Shown: positions 1-8,094, counted from the stretch's first letter. The stretch: 54,996 bases of DNA from CAYVOX01 sp964453035 (GCA_964453035.1 CAYVOX010000005.1:1-54996), one strand, 5' to 3'. Notes: a model not told the origin generated them from the sequence alone. A program made the numbers and translations.

Positions 1-140
1 GGCATGGCGCAGGCAGCCGCGGAGCTGGTGACGGAGGTGGGGCAGGGGGTGAAGGTGGCAATTCTTCCACCGGGCGCAGAGGAACAGGCGGCGAGCGCCA
101 GGACGATAAGCACGAAGAGGAAAATACGGGTAACTTTCAT
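1..140 (-). CDS. N-terminal part of a putative lipoprotein (runs off the window)
   Basis: The minus strand opens at an ATG (138-140) preceded by GGAAG. It encodes a basic N-terminus (MKVTR), a hydrophobic stretch and a lipobox, ALAACSS, with the lipidation Cys near residue 19. A Ser/Thr/Pro-rich linker follows. This is a classical type II signal peptide, so the product should be a membrane-anchored exported lipoprotein. Only 46 codons are inside the window, so the functional domain cannot be seen. It is divergent from hutI and shares the 141-249 intergenic space with it. Confidence 0.75.
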   Translation of the reverse strand, partial: MKVTRIFLFVLIVLALAACSSAPGGRIATFTPCPTSVTSSAAACAM

Positions 141-202
141 AGGCTTCCTTTGTGCCCCCAATCTTAATGGTTAAAAGGCAGATTGGCAAGGTTAGCCGAT
201 GA

Positions 203-208
203 TATAAT
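203..208 (+). promoter_or_regulatory. -10 hexamer upstream of hutI
   Basis: A perfect TATAAT lies 42 bases before the chosen hutI start. No good -35 hexamer is present at the usual distance; TTGGCA at 183-188 is only 14 bases away. A short inverted repeat (GTGGGG/CCCCA) lies between the -10 and the start codon. Confidence 0.45.
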
Positions 209-249
209 TTTAAGGATAGCGTGGGGCATTCACCCCAATGGGAGGGACG

Positions 250-1500
250 ATGCTGCTTCATTCTTGTTCTCAATTGCTGACGCTTGCTGGAAAGCCGCAG
301 CGCGGGGCTCAACTGGGCCGCCTGGGAATCATTCCGGATGGGGCTGTGTTGATGCACGGGGGCGCGATCCGGGCAGTGGGCACCACCGCCGAACTGCGCG
401 CGGCCTACCCTTACGAGGCGGAGCTGGACGCGAATGGCATGTGCGTGATGCCGGGTTTTGTTGACCCTCACACCCACCTGGTATGGGCGGGCGACCGGGC
501 TGCCGAGTTTGAGATGCGCCTGCAGGGCAAAACATACATGGAGATCCTGGCTGCCGGCGGAGGGATTCTTTCCACCGTGGTGGAAACGCGCCTGGCCAGC
601 CCGGCTGAACTGCTTGCCCAGACGCGTGAGCGGGCCCAGGAGATGTTCCGCTACGGCACCACCACGGCGGAGGCCAAGACGGGCTACGGCCTGAACACGG
701 AATCCGAATTGCGCCAGCTCAAAGTGCTGCTTGACCTGGATGACGAAGGGCCGCTGGAGATCCTGCCGACTCACCTGGGGGCGCACGCGGTGGCGCCGGA
801 ATACCAGGGTTACCCCGAACTTTACACGGATGTGATTTGCCGCGAGATGCTGCCCGAAACGCGCAGTTGGTGGCGCACTTATGCCGGGGGGCGGCCTCTG
901 CCGTTTGTGGATGTGTTCTGCGAGCGGGCGGCGTTTGACCTTGAGCAATCGCGCAAGGTGCTGGAGATGGCCTTCAGGCTGGGCTTCCCACTGAAGATTC
1001 ACGCGGACGAGTTCGATAACCTGGGGGGCGCCAGCCTGGCGGCGGAGCTGGGGGCCGTCTCAGCGGACCACCTGGTGAAGACCAGCAAGCGCGATATCGC
1101 CAACCTGGCTAGCAGCGACACGGTGGCGGTGGCGCTGCCCTGCACCCCGTTTGGACTGGGCGACCCCAACTTTACGCCCGCGCTGGATATTTTAAAGGCC
1201 GATGGGCTGCTGGCGCTGGCCAGCGACCTCAACCCGGGCACGGCCTGGTGCGGCAATATGCAGTTCGTCATCGCCCTGGCCTGCCGCTACCTCAAGTTGA
1301 CCCCGGCGCAGGCTATCGCGGCCTCAACCATCAATGCGGCGGCGGCGGTGGGCTGCGCGGAAAGGCTGGGCTCCCTTGAGGTGGGCAAGCAGGCCGATTT
1401 AATTATTCTCAACGTGCCAGATTACCGCCACCTGGGCTACCGCTTTGGCGCGAACATGGTGCGAACGGTGGTCAAGCGCGGCGAAGTCTATCCTAATTAA
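250..1500 (+). CDS. hutI: Imidazolonepropionase
   Basis: Cytoplasmic amidohydrolase of histidine degradation. It hydrolyses 4-imidazolone-5-propanoate to N-formimidoyl-L-glutamate. About 416 residues, normal for HutI. Visible family marks are the metal-binding HTH in DPHTHLVWAGDRAAEF (about residues 74-76), TAEAKTGYGL, KIHADEF, SADHLVKTS and ASDLNPGT. I start at the ATG at 250 because GGAGGG (241-246) sits just before it; an upstream in-frame ATG at 238 has no ribosome site. No other hut gene is in the window, so the rest of the pathway must be elsewhere. An aminotransferase-fold gene follows 15 bases downstream and may be co-transcribed. Confidence 0.93.
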   Translation: MLLHSCSQLLTLAGKPQRGAQLGRLGIIPDGAVLMHGGAIRAVGTTAELRAAYPYEAELDANGMCVMPGFVDPHTHLVWAGDRAAEFEMRLQGKTYMEILAAGGGILSTVVETRLASPAELLAQTRERAQEMFRYGTTTAEAKTGYGLNTESELRQLKVLLDLDDEGPLEILPTHLGAHAVAPEYQGYPELYTDVICREMLPETRSWWRTYAGGRPLPFVDVFCERAAFDLEQSRKVLEMAFRLGFPLKIHADEFDNLGGASLAAELGAVSADHLVKTSKRDIANLASSDTVAVALPCTPFGLGDPNFTPALDILKADGLLALASDLNPGTAWCGNMQFVIALACRYLKLTPAQAIAASTINAAAAVGCAERLGSLEVGKQADLIILNVPDYRHLGYRFGANMVRTVVKRGEVYPN

Positions 1501-1515
1501 AAAGAAGGTTTGCAC

Positions 1516-2682
1516 ATGGCAGTCAACTTTGATGAAATCATTGACCGCAGGCAGAGCGATTCGGTCAAGTGGGCCACCGGGCGCGTTTTTGGCAGCGAAG
1601 AGGTTTTGCCGCTGTGGGTGGCAGATATGGATTTTAGAGCGCCGGAAGCGGTGATTGCGGCTTTGAAGGCACGCGTGGAACACGGTGTTTTTGGCTATAT
1701 GATCCACGAGGCGGGGCTTTACCAGGCGGTGATGGATTGGTTGGGCCGGCGGTATGCCTGGCAGGTGGAAAAGGAGTGGATCACCTTCACGCCGGGGGTT
1801 GTGCCGGCCATTAACCTGGCGCTGCAGGCCTTTACCCAGCCGGGAGACAAGGTCATTCTGCAGCCGCCGGTGTACCACCCGTTTTTCCACTGCGTGAAGA
1901 ACAACGGGCGGCAAATCCTTGAAAACCCGCTGATTGAGGAAGACGGCTTTTACCGCATGGATTTTGAGGGCCTGGCCCGCCAGATGCAGGACCCCCGGGC
2001 GCGCATGTTGATTTTGTGCAGCCCGCACAACCCGGTGGGGCGCGTGTGGCGCGCAGACGAACTGGAGCGGCTGGTGGCGCTGTGCCTGGAGCACAACATT
2101 CTGCTGATTTCAGATGAAATTCACCACGACCTGGTATTCAAGCCGCACCACCACACCCCGGCGGCAGCGCTTTCGGCAGAGGCGGCGCGCAACACGGTGA
2201 CGCTGCTGGCGCCGAGCAAGACCTTCAACCTGGCGGGGCTGCACACCTCGCTGGCGGTGATTGCGGATGAGAACCTGCGCCGCCGCTTTGAAAACGCGCT
2301 GGAAAACGTGGGCGTGGGGCACACCACCGTCTTTGGGGCGCTGGCGCTGCAGACGGCCTACGCCCAGGGCGAGGACTGGCTGGAGCAGGCGCTGGCCTAC
2401 ATGGAAGGCAACCTTGACTTCATGCAGGCCTACCTGGCGCAGCATTTGCCGCAGGTAAAGATGCGCAAGCCGGAAGGCACTTACCTGGCCTGGCTGGATT
2501 TTAGAGGGCTGGGGCTGAAGGTTGAGGAACTCAACGAGCGGCTGGTGAAGGGTGCCAGGGTGGGTCTGAACGACGGCAGCATGTTTGGCGCCGGCGGCCA
2601 GGGCTTTCAGCGGGTGAACGTGGGCTGCCCGCGGGCCACGCTGGCGCAGGCTTTACAGCGCATGGCTGAAGAACTGGGTTAA
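1516..2682 (+). CDS. PatB/MalY-type PLP-dependent C-S lyase (aminotransferase class I/II fold)
   Basis: About 388 residues. Fold-type I PLP enzyme of the MalY/PatB group, which cleaves cystathionine or cysteine-like C-S bonds by beta-elimination. Family marks are the N-terminal DRRQSDSVKW, LWVADMDF, the central SPHNPVGRVW, ISDEIHHDLV and the PLP lysine in SKTFN (about Lys235). The start is the ATG at 1516, seven bases after AAGAAGG; an in-frame TTG six bases earlier is less likely. It lies 15 bases behind hutI. The exact substrate cannot be told from sequence, and some members act as aminotransferases. Confidence 0.85.
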   Translation: MAVNFDEIIDRRQSDSVKWATGRVFGSEEVLPLWVADMDFRAPEAVIAALKARVEHGVFGYMIHEAGLYQAVMDWLGRRYAWQVEKEWITFTPGVVPAINLALQAFTQPGDKVILQPPVYHPFFHCVKNNGRQILENPLIEEDGFYRMDFEGLARQMQDPRARMLILCSPHNPVGRVWRADELERLVALCLEHNILLISDEIHHDLVFKPHHHTPAAALSAEAARNTVTLLAPSKTFNLAGLHTSLAVIADENLRRRFENALENVGVGHTTVFGALALQTAYAQGEDWLEQALAYMEGNLDFMQAYLAQHLPQVKMRKPEGTYLAWLDFRGLGLKVEELNERLVKGARVGLNDGSMFGAGGQGFQRVNVGCPRATLAQALQRMAEELG

Positions 2683-2685
2683 ACA

Positions 2686-2713
2686 ACACAGGCCCGGGGA
2701 GGGGGGCCTGTGT
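2686..2713. terminator. Hairpin between convergent genes
   Basis: A perfect 10-bp inverted repeat (ACACAGGCCC / GGGCCTGTGT) with a G-rich loop starts four bases after the C-S lyase stop and lies between it and the convergent pilin gene. It is T-poor on the plus side and modestly T-rich on the minus side (TGTTTAA), so it may serve mainly the pilin transcript or both. Confidence 0.6.
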
Positions 2714-2744
2714 CGTTCAACATGAACGCGGTTATGGGGAGGAA

Positions 2745-2891
2745 CTAGATCGCGGAAACGACATTGCTGAAGATCTTGCCGATGGCCGGGCCGAGCAGGG
2801 CCAAAATCACGATGACGACGACAGCAACCAAAACAAGAATTAATGCGTATTCAACTAAACCTTGACCTTTTTCTTTCGGAGCGAACAACAT
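2745..2891 (-). CDS. Flp/Fap-type pilin subunit (48 aa)
   Basis: A short gene on the minus strand with a textbook ribosome site (AAGGAGGTG) before the ATG at 2889-2891. The product is MLFAPKEKGQGLVEYALILV followed by a continuous hydrophobic helix and a short tail ending SNVVSAI. The G-(Q/x)-x-L-V-E-Y-A-L motif, with Glu at +5 after the cleavable Gly, is the signature of Flp pilins processed by a TadV/CpaA-type prepilin peptidase. Flp pilins form Tad adhesion pili or act as pseudopilins. No tad secretion genes are nearby, so it is an orphan here. The 3026 gene is transcribed divergently from it. Confidence 0.88.
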   Translation of the reverse strand: MLFAPKEKGQGLVEYALILVLVAVVVIVILALLGPAIGKIFSNVVSAI

Positions 2892-3025
2892 GTTTTTTCA
2901 CCTCCTTCCTTGTTCTTGAATTATTTGTTGCTAAAAGTATTATACGGAGTTCTAGTGCATTTGTACCTTTCAGACTCCTAACAAAAGTTGTGAAGATTCG
3001 AGAATAACCAAAACATAAAAAACGC

Positions 3026-4513
3026 ATGAATGAATTGAAATCCAACAATTTTCTAACCCGTTTTTCCACCTGGCTCAAAACGCAGGTCAGGCCGCTGCCC
3101 GCCGAAAGGCGCAGTGAAGTTGTAGAAGACATTGCCCAATCGGCCTCACCGGGGTTTGATTTCTTTCTGCTGGTGGTGCTTTCCTGCATGATTGCCACGA
3201 TGGGGCTCATCACCGACTCGCCCGCCGTGATCATCGGCGCGATGCTGCTGGCGCCTTTGATGTCACCGATTATCGGCATTGGCCTGGCTTCCATCACGGG
3301 TAACGCAAATTTGCTGCAAAAGTCCCTGTCCGCGTTGCTGCGTGGCGCTTTGCTGGCCGTTGGCCTGGCTACACTGGTGACACTCATCAACAACCAGATT
3401 CCTTTCATTGCCATGCAGGAATTGCCCAGGGAAGTGCTTTCGCGCACGCGCCCCACCCCGATTGACCTGGCGATTGCCCTGGCTGGCGGAATTGCCGCCG
3501 CTTATGCGCTTACACAACCAGCTTTATCGGCTGCTTTGCCGGGGGTTGCGATTGCCACCGCGCTCATGCCCCCGTTGTGCACCGTTGGGATCGGCCTTGC
3601 GCTGGGCCAGTGGGCTGTGGCGGGCGGGGCAGCCCTGTTATTTTTAACCAATGCGGTGACGATTGCATTTGCCGCTGTTCTGGTGTTTTTTATTCGCGGG
3701 TTTGCCCGGGGAAAGCCGGTGGTGAAGGACAGGCGCCTTCCCCAGGGGCTGGTTCTTTCGGCGGTGCTCACTGCCCTGCTGCTCATCCCGCTGACGTATT
3801 ACAGCGTGCAATTTTTCCAGGACGCCTCTGAAAACCGGCTGATTAACTCAGTGGTGCATGCAGAAGTGAGCAAAATTGCCAACGCCGAATTGACCGAAAT
3901 CAAAATCAACCGCAATGGGTCGGCGTTGGATATGGTGCTGACCATTCGGACCAATTCCAATTTGCGCTATGAACAGGTGACTGACCTGCAAAAGGCCATC
4001 GTGAGCGGCATTCACATGCCGGTTTCGCTCAAGGTCAACCAGATTTTTGCCGAGCGCCTTGACCCGCTCATTCCGCCCACCCCAACACCCACCCCAACTG
4101 CAACGCCTTCCGCCACGCCCGGACCAAGCCCCACAGCAACCCGCACCCCCACGCTGACGCCCACCGCGCTGCCTTCCAGCACCAGCACGCCCACACAGAC
4201 GGAAACGCCCACGCCAACGCACACGCCCACCGTCACCCCCACCGTTTCGCAGGGGCGGATTGTCTTCACGCTTTTCCCGGCCCCAAAAATTTACCAGAGC
4301 CCGGGCGGGCCGGTCATTGGGGATTTATATTACCAGCAGCCCATCACCATCCTGTACCGCAGGGTGCCCTTGAACGGGCTCATCTGGGTTGAAATTCAGG
4401 ATTTGGAAGGGAGAGTGGGCTGGGTGCCCGAGGTGTATATTCAACTGATCCTGCCAACCTCCACCTCAACCCCGGCTGCCAGCAGCACGCCCACCCTGAC
4501 CGCCGCGCCGTAA
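3026..4513 (+). CDS. DUF389 membrane protein with Thr/Pro linker and C-terminal SH3-like domain
   Basis: About 495 residues. Residues 1-250 carry the DUF389 (TIGR00271-like) hydrophobic domain: a short cytosolic N-terminus, then FDFFLLVVLSCMIATMGL, the conserved DSPAVIIGAMLLAPLMSPI, and several more membrane segments. Residues 260-345 form a soluble part resembling an OB/BON-like fold. Residues about 351-410 are a dense Thr/Pro repeat linker. The end (about 415-475, with GGPVIGDLYY, WVEI and GRVGWVPEVYI) looks like a bacterial SH3 domain. The SH3 tail suggests a cell-wall-facing sensor. The function of DUF389 proteins is unknown, and the tail is an unusual addition. Confidence 0.75.
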   Translation: MNELKSNNFLTRFSTWLKTQVRPLPAERRSEVVEDIAQSASPGFDFFLLVVLSCMIATMGLITDSPAVIIGAMLLAPLMSPIIGIGLASITGNANLLQKSLSALLRGALLAVGLATLVTLINNQIPFIAMQELPREVLSRTRPTPIDLAIALAGGIAAAYALTQPALSAALPGVAIATALMPPLCTVGIGLALGQWAVAGGAALLFLTNAVTIAFAAVLVFFIRGFARGKPVVKDRRLPQGLVLSAVLTALLLIPLTYYSVQFFQDASENRLINSVVHAEVSKIANAELTEIKINRNGSALDMVLTIRTNSNLRYEQVTDLQKAIVSGIHMPVSLKVNQIFAERLDPLIPPTPTPTPTATPSATPGPSPTATRTPTLTPTALPSSTSTPTQTETPTPTHTPTVTPTVSQGRIVFTLFPAPKIYQSPGGPVIGDLYYQQPITILYRRVPLNGLIWVEIQDLEGRVGWVPEVYIQLILPTSTSTPAASSTPTLTAAP

Positions 4514-4573
4514 TACGCCTCAAAGCTTTTTGCGGCGGGCGCGGGCCTGTCCAGACAAGTTTGACAAGTTTAG

Positions 4574-4602
4574 TTGACATTTTTTGGAATTTCCGATAAT
4601 AT
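4574..4602 (+). promoter_or_regulatory. Consensus housekeeping promoter for the 4872-11853 operon
   Basis: A perfect -35 TTGACA (4574-4579), a spacer of exactly 17 bases and a near-perfect -10 TAATAT (4597-4602). This is one of the best sigma-70-type promoters in the window. The start of transcription would be near 4609, leaving a leader of about 260 bases before the first start codon. Confidence 0.85.
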
Positions 4603-4608
4603 AAGTTT

Positions 4609-4871
4609 GTGGGTTGTAATAAATGACGAGCGTTGAAATTAGCAATTTTTTACTGCATAACCGCATGCGCTGGCTGCCCGATCCGCCAGCCCGCATGAGG
4701 TTTGATCACCCATTGAACCAGCCGCTTCAACCCATATCGTTGAGGTTATTTTGTGTTCGGAATCGATTACTCGCCCGGGGGGAAGAGACGGCGGAAGCGT
4801 AATTCCGGGATAATCCTCAAACAAACGAAGAGCGGCTGATTGAGCCGCTTTTTGTTTGAAAGGAGGATTAA
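4609..4871 (+). promoter_or_regulatory. Structured 5' leader, candidate riboswitch or attenuator of unknown class
   Basis: Between the strong promoter and the ATG at 4872 lie about 260 bases without a plausible gene but with several hairpins. The arms are CATGCG-CTGGC with GCCAG-cc-CGCATG (about 4662-4696), TTGAA with TTCAA, CAAC with GTTG (about 4727-4743), and GGAAT with ATTCC (about 4759-4807). An intrinsic terminator (4817-4859) ends one base before the AGGAGG ribosome site. This order is typical of a transcriptional riboswitch or attenuator. I do not see the B12 box, T-box, SAM, TPP, lysine or glycine consensus. It could instead be a free small RNA. Confidence 0.6.
4817..4859 (+). terminator. 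Intrinsic terminator directly before the ribosome site
   Basis: Core stem AGCGGCT / AGCCGCT (4831-4849) with a 5-base loop, followed by TTTTGTTT. The stem can be extended by TCAAACA (4817-4823) with TGTTTGA (4853-4859). It lies inside the leader of the downstream operon, so an unconditional terminator here would silence it. Conditional read-through is the natural reading. Confidence 0.8.
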
Positions 4872-6515
4872 ATGCCAAAGACCGTCGTGGCCGCAGCGCT
4901 GGGGGAATGCGTGCATGTGGCCGGAATCTCCAACTTTTTGCAACTGGCAGAGCGGGCGGGCTGGCGCGCAGTTTTTTTGGGTCCGGCTGTCTCCATTGAG
5001 CAGGTGTTAGCCGCTGCCCGGCGCGAGCAGGCTGACCTGGTGGGTATTTCCTACCGCCTCACGCCGGAGACCGGCGAGCGCCTGCTGGGCGAGTTTGCCG
5101 AGGCCGCCGATGAATTGCGCGGCGCGGGGGTGCGCTTTGCTTTTGGCGGCACGCCGCCCGTAGCGGAGCGCGCGCGGCGCATGGGCTTTTTTGAAGCGGT
5201 TTTTGAGGGCGGCGAGCCTGCGGAGCAGGTGCTGGCTTACCTGAGGGGTCAGCCGGCGGAACTGCGCCAGGAAGCGGATTTTCCGCAAAGCACCATCGCG
5301 CGCATCGCCTGGAAAGCCCCCTACCCCCTGCTGCGCCATCATTTTGGCCTGCCCGTGCTGGGGGATACCCGGCTGGGGGTCGAGGCCATTGCCGCCAGCC
5401 AGGCGCTGGACGTCATTTCGCTGGGGATTGACCAGGATGCGCAGGAGAACTTCTTCCACCCGGAGCGGCAGGATGCGCGGCGCAAGGGGGCGGGCGGGGT
5501 GCCGGTGCGCTCGGCAGAGGATTACCGGGCGCTGTATGTCGCCAGCCGGCGGGGCAACTTCCCACTGCTGCGCACCTACTCCGGCACGGATGATTTCATA
5601 CAACTGGCAGAACTTTACGTGGAGACCATCAACATCGCCTGGTGCGCCATTCCGCTGTTCTGGTTCAACCGCATGGATGGGCGCGGACCGTGGGACCTGG
5701 AGGGTTCTATCCGCGAGCACCAGCAGGTGATGCGCTGGTACGGGGCGCGGGGCATCCCGGTGGAACTCAACGAGCCGCACCACTGGGGGATGCGCGACGC
5801 GCCGGATGTGGTTTTCGTGGTGAGCGCGTACCTTTCGGCGCTGAACGCGCGGACCTACGGTGTGCGCGATTACATTGCCCAGTTGATGTTCAACAGCCCG
5901 CCAGGACATTCCGATGCGATGGATCTGGCAAAAATGGTGGCCATTCTGCGGCTGGTTGCGCCGCTTGAAGGGCCGGATTTTCACATCTGGCGGCAGACGC
6001 GAACCGGGCTGCTGAGCTACCCGCTAGACCCATCCGCAGCGCGCGCCCACCTGGCGACCAGCGTTTACCTGCAGATGGCGCTGCGCCCGCACATCTTGCA
6101 CGTGGTGGGGCACACCGAGGCGCACCACGCAGCCACCGCCGAGGATGTGATTGAGGCCTGCGGGCTGGCGCGGCGGGCGGTGGAAAACGCGCTGCGCGGT
6201 GCGCCCGACCTGACGGCTGACCCGGCGGTGCAGGCGCGCGCTGCTGAACTGGTGGAGCAGGCCCGCCTGTGCCTGCAGGCTATCCAGGCACTGGGGGCGG
6301 AATCCTCAGCTGACCCGCTGACCGGCCCGGGCGTGCTGGCGCGGGCGGTGACCAGCGGCATACTGGATGCGCCGCAACTGCGCAACAACCCGTTCGGGCG
6401 CGGGCAGGTGCAAACGCGGGTGCTCAACGGAGCCTGCGTGGCAATTAAACCGGATGGCACGCCCCTCTCGGAGGCGGAAAGACTGGCGCAAGTTTTGAAC
6501 ACAGAAAGGAAATGA
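4872..6515 (+). CDS. B12-binding domain fused to a glutamate-mutase-E-like barrel
   Basis: About 547 residues. The N-terminus (1-125) resembles a cobalamin-binding Rossmann domain: CVHVAG at residues 13-18 aligns with the DxHxxG loop (His15 kept, Asp replaced by Cys), followed by GISYRLT and FAFGGTPP. The rest resembles the catalytic TIM barrel of methylaspartate mutase E and ornithine aminomutase-type enzymes: SIREHQQVMRWYGARGIPVE, ALNARTYGVRD, then GHTEAHHAATAEDVIEA near the end. These enzymes use adenosylcobalamin radicals to rearrange amino acids; the substrate here is unknown. It is the first gene of its operon, with AGGAGG five bases before the ATG, and its last bases overlap the next gene's start region. 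Loss of the loop Asp means B12 chemistry must be tested. Confidence 0.65.
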   Translation: MPKTVVAAALGECVHVAGISNFLQLAERAGWRAVFLGPAVSIEQVLAAARREQADLVGISYRLTPETGERLLGEFAEAADELRGAGVRFAFGGTPPVAERARRMGFFEAVFEGGEPAEQVLAYLRGQPAELRQEADFPQSTIARIAWKAPYPLLRHHFGLPVLGDTRLGVEAIAASQALDVISLGIDQDAQENFFHPERQDARRKGAGGVPVRSAEDYRALYVASRRGNFPLLRTYSGTDDFIQLAELYVETINIAWCAIPLFWFNRMDGRGPWDLEGSIREHQQVMRWYGARGIPVELNEPHHWGMRDAPDVVFVVSAYLSALNARTYGVRDYIAQLMFNSPPGHSDAMDLAKMVAILRLVAPLEGPDFHIWRQTRTGLLSYPLDPSAARAHLATSVYLQMALRPHILHVVGHTEAHHAATAEDVIEACGLARRAVENALRGAPDLTADPAVQARAAELVEQARLCLQAIQALGAESSADPLTGPGVLARAVTSGILDAPQLRNNPFGRGQVQTRVLNGACVAIKPDGTPLSEAERLAQVLNTERK

Positions 6516-6517
6516 AG

Positions 6518-7624
6518 ATGACTCACAGCACGCATTACACGGTAATTGGCGCGGGCCACGGCGGTAAAGCCATGGCAGCGCACCTGGCGTTGTTGGGCTT
6601 TCCCACCACGCTGTATAACCGCACCGCGGATCACATCTATGCCATCAAAGAGCTGGGTGGGCTTGACCTGGAAAGCTACGACGGCGGCCCGCGCGGTTTT
6701 GGGCGGCTGGAATGCGTCACCTCCAACATGGCAGAGGCGCTGGAAAAGGCTGACATGGTGATGGTGGTGGTGCCTTCCTCGGCACACGCGGATATTGCGC
6801 GCAGTTGTGCGCCGCACCTGAAGGATGGACAGATGATCATCCTGCACCCGGGGCGCACCTGTGGCGCGCTGGAGTTTGCCAAGGTGCTGCGCGATAACGG
6901 CTGCGCGGCAGATGTGACCGTGGCGGAGGCGGAGACGTTTATTTACGCCTCGCGCTCCGATGGCCCGGCCCAGTCGCGCATCTTCCGGATAAAAGAGGCG
7001 GTGCCGCTGGCGGCTTTACCCTCCAAACGCACCCGCGCCGTTTTAGACCGGGTGCGCGAGGCTTACCCGCAGTTCATTGACGGGGTCAATGTGCTGCAAA
7101 CAGGGTTGAACAACATGGGCGCCATCTTCCACCCGGCGCTGACGCTGCTCAACTCCGGCTGGATTGAATCGACCCACGGCGACTACCAGTTTTACATTGA
7201 TGGGGTCACGCCTTCGGTGGCGCGCGTGCTGGAAGCCCTGGACCGCGAGCGGGTAACGGTGGCTTCTTCGCTGGGCATCCGCGCGCGGACGGCGCTGGAG
7301 TGGCTGAAACTGGCATACGACACCACCGGCGAGAACCTGCATGAAGCCATTCACAATCAGCCGGGGTATTACGGCATCAAAGCGCCGCCCACGTTGAATC
7401 ACCGCTACCTGTTTGAGGATGTGCCCATGAGCCTGGTGCCGATTGCCTCGCTGGGGCAGCGCTACGGGGTGGCGGTGGGCGGGATGGATGCGATTATCCG
7501 CATGGCGAGTATCATTCACCGCACGGATTACTGGCGCAAAGGCCGCACGATTGAAAAGCTGGGCATCAACGACCTGAGCGTGGGCGAGCTGACCCACTAC
7601 GTAACCGAGGGCGTTCTGGAGTGA
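6518..7624 (+). CDS. NAD(P)-dependent octopine/nopaline dehydrogenase-family enzyme
   Basis: About 368 residues. An N-terminal Rossmann fold with GAGHGGKAMAAHL binds NAD(P). The C-terminal domain has the family signature NMGAIFHPALTLLNSG followed by YIDGVTPSVARVLEALDRER, with the probable catalytic His in FHP. Known relatives reductively condense an amino acid with a 2-oxo acid to make opines, or run the reverse. I choose the ATG at 6518 (AAAGGA seven bases upstream); the ATG at 6512 overlaps the previous stop but sits too close to the ribosome site. Neighbours include a B12 amino-acid-mutase-like protein and an ATP-grasp ligase, so an amino-acid-derived substrate is likely but unproven. Confidence 0.85.
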   Translation: MTHSTHYTVIGAGHGGKAMAAHLALLGFPTTLYNRTADHIYAIKELGGLDLESYDGGPRGFGRLECVTSNMAEALEKADMVMVVVPSSAHADIARSCAPHLKDGQMIILHPGRTCGALEFAKVLRDNGCAADVTVAEAETFIYASRSDGPAQSRIFRIKEAVPLAALPSKRTRAVLDRVREAYPQFIDGVNVLQTGLNNMGAIFHPALTLLNSGWIESTHGDYQFYIDGVTPSVARVLEALDRERVTVASSLGIRARTALEWLKLAYDTTGENLHEAIHNQPGYYGIKAPPTLNHRYLFEDVPMSLVPIASLGQRYGVAVGGMDAIIRMASIIHRTDYWRKGRTIEKLGINDLSVGELTHYVTEGVLE

Positions 7625-7629
7625 TGAGC

Positions 7630-8094
7630 ATGCATAAAAAGATCGGCGACTGCATGAAACAACACGTGGTTTCGGTGGCAGCGGGCGCGCGCATTGGCGA
7701 GGCGGTGATGTTGTTCACCAAGCACCGCATCGGAACCCTGCCGGTGGTGGATGGAGAAGGCCGCCTGGTGGGTTGTTTGCAACTGCGCGACCTTCTGGAG
7801 CTGGTTTTGCCGGATTTTATCCACCTGGTGGAAGATTTTGATTTTGTAGGTGACTTTGGGGCGGTTGAGGCGCGCAAACCGTTCCCGGAGGAGTTGGAAA
7901 GGCCCATCACCGAGCTGATGCAGCCGCCGGTCTTTGTCGAAGAGAGTTGCGGCTTGCTGCGGGCGTTTTCTGTGCTGCACCACGCAGATTTGCCCGACCT
8001 GCCGGTGGTAGATGCCGGGGGGCGGCTGGCGGGGATCGCTTCGCGGGTGGATATTGGCATTTCTCTGCTGCGGGGCTGGAATCCGGCAGCCTGA
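7630..8094 (+). CDS. Two-CBS-domain protein
   Basis: About 154 residues forming a single CBS pair (Bateman module). First CBS: IGDCMKQHVVSV, EAVMLFTKHRIGTLPVVDGEGRLVGCL. Second: ITELMQPPVFVEE, HHADLPDLPVVDAGGRLAGIASRVDI. CBS pairs bind adenine nucleotides and gate partner enzymes or transporters. GGAG at 7618-7621 fits an ATG at 7630; an ATG at 7624 would overlap the upstream stop. A permease gene follows, making allosteric control of transport a reasonable inference. A 33-residue insert separates the two repeats. Confidence 0.85.
   Translation: MHKKIGDCMKQHVVSVAAGARIGEAVMLFTKHRIGTLPVVDGEGRLVGCLQLRDLLELVLPDFIHLVEDFDFVGDFGAVEARKPFPEELERPITELMQPPVFVEESCGLLRAFSVLHHADLPDLPVVDAGGRLAGIASRVDIGISLLRGWNPAA

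Noticed and set aside
183..464. 93-codon open frame overlapping the start of hutI
   Set aside because: It is in another frame of hutI, has no family features and the hutI frame is fully explained.
3848..4269. Val/Gly-rich frames on the minus strand opposite the DUF389 linker
   Set aside because: They are the mirror of the Thr/Pro-coding repeats; the low complexity produces long open frames by chance.
4609..4871. Cobalamin riboswitch before the B12-type gene
   Set aside because: The position is tempting, but I find no GCCACTG-type B12 box or matching core; calling it by context alone would be unjustified.
4639..4878. 79-codon minus-strand frame within the 4.6-4.87 kb leader
   Set aside because: It crosses the leader hairpins and terminator, has no ribosome site and no recognisable product; the RNA leader explains the region better.
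5007..5984. 325-codon minus-strand frame opposite the B12-mutase-like gene
   Set aside because: Shadow of a G+C-rich gene: Arg/His/Pro-rich, no domain, no start signal.
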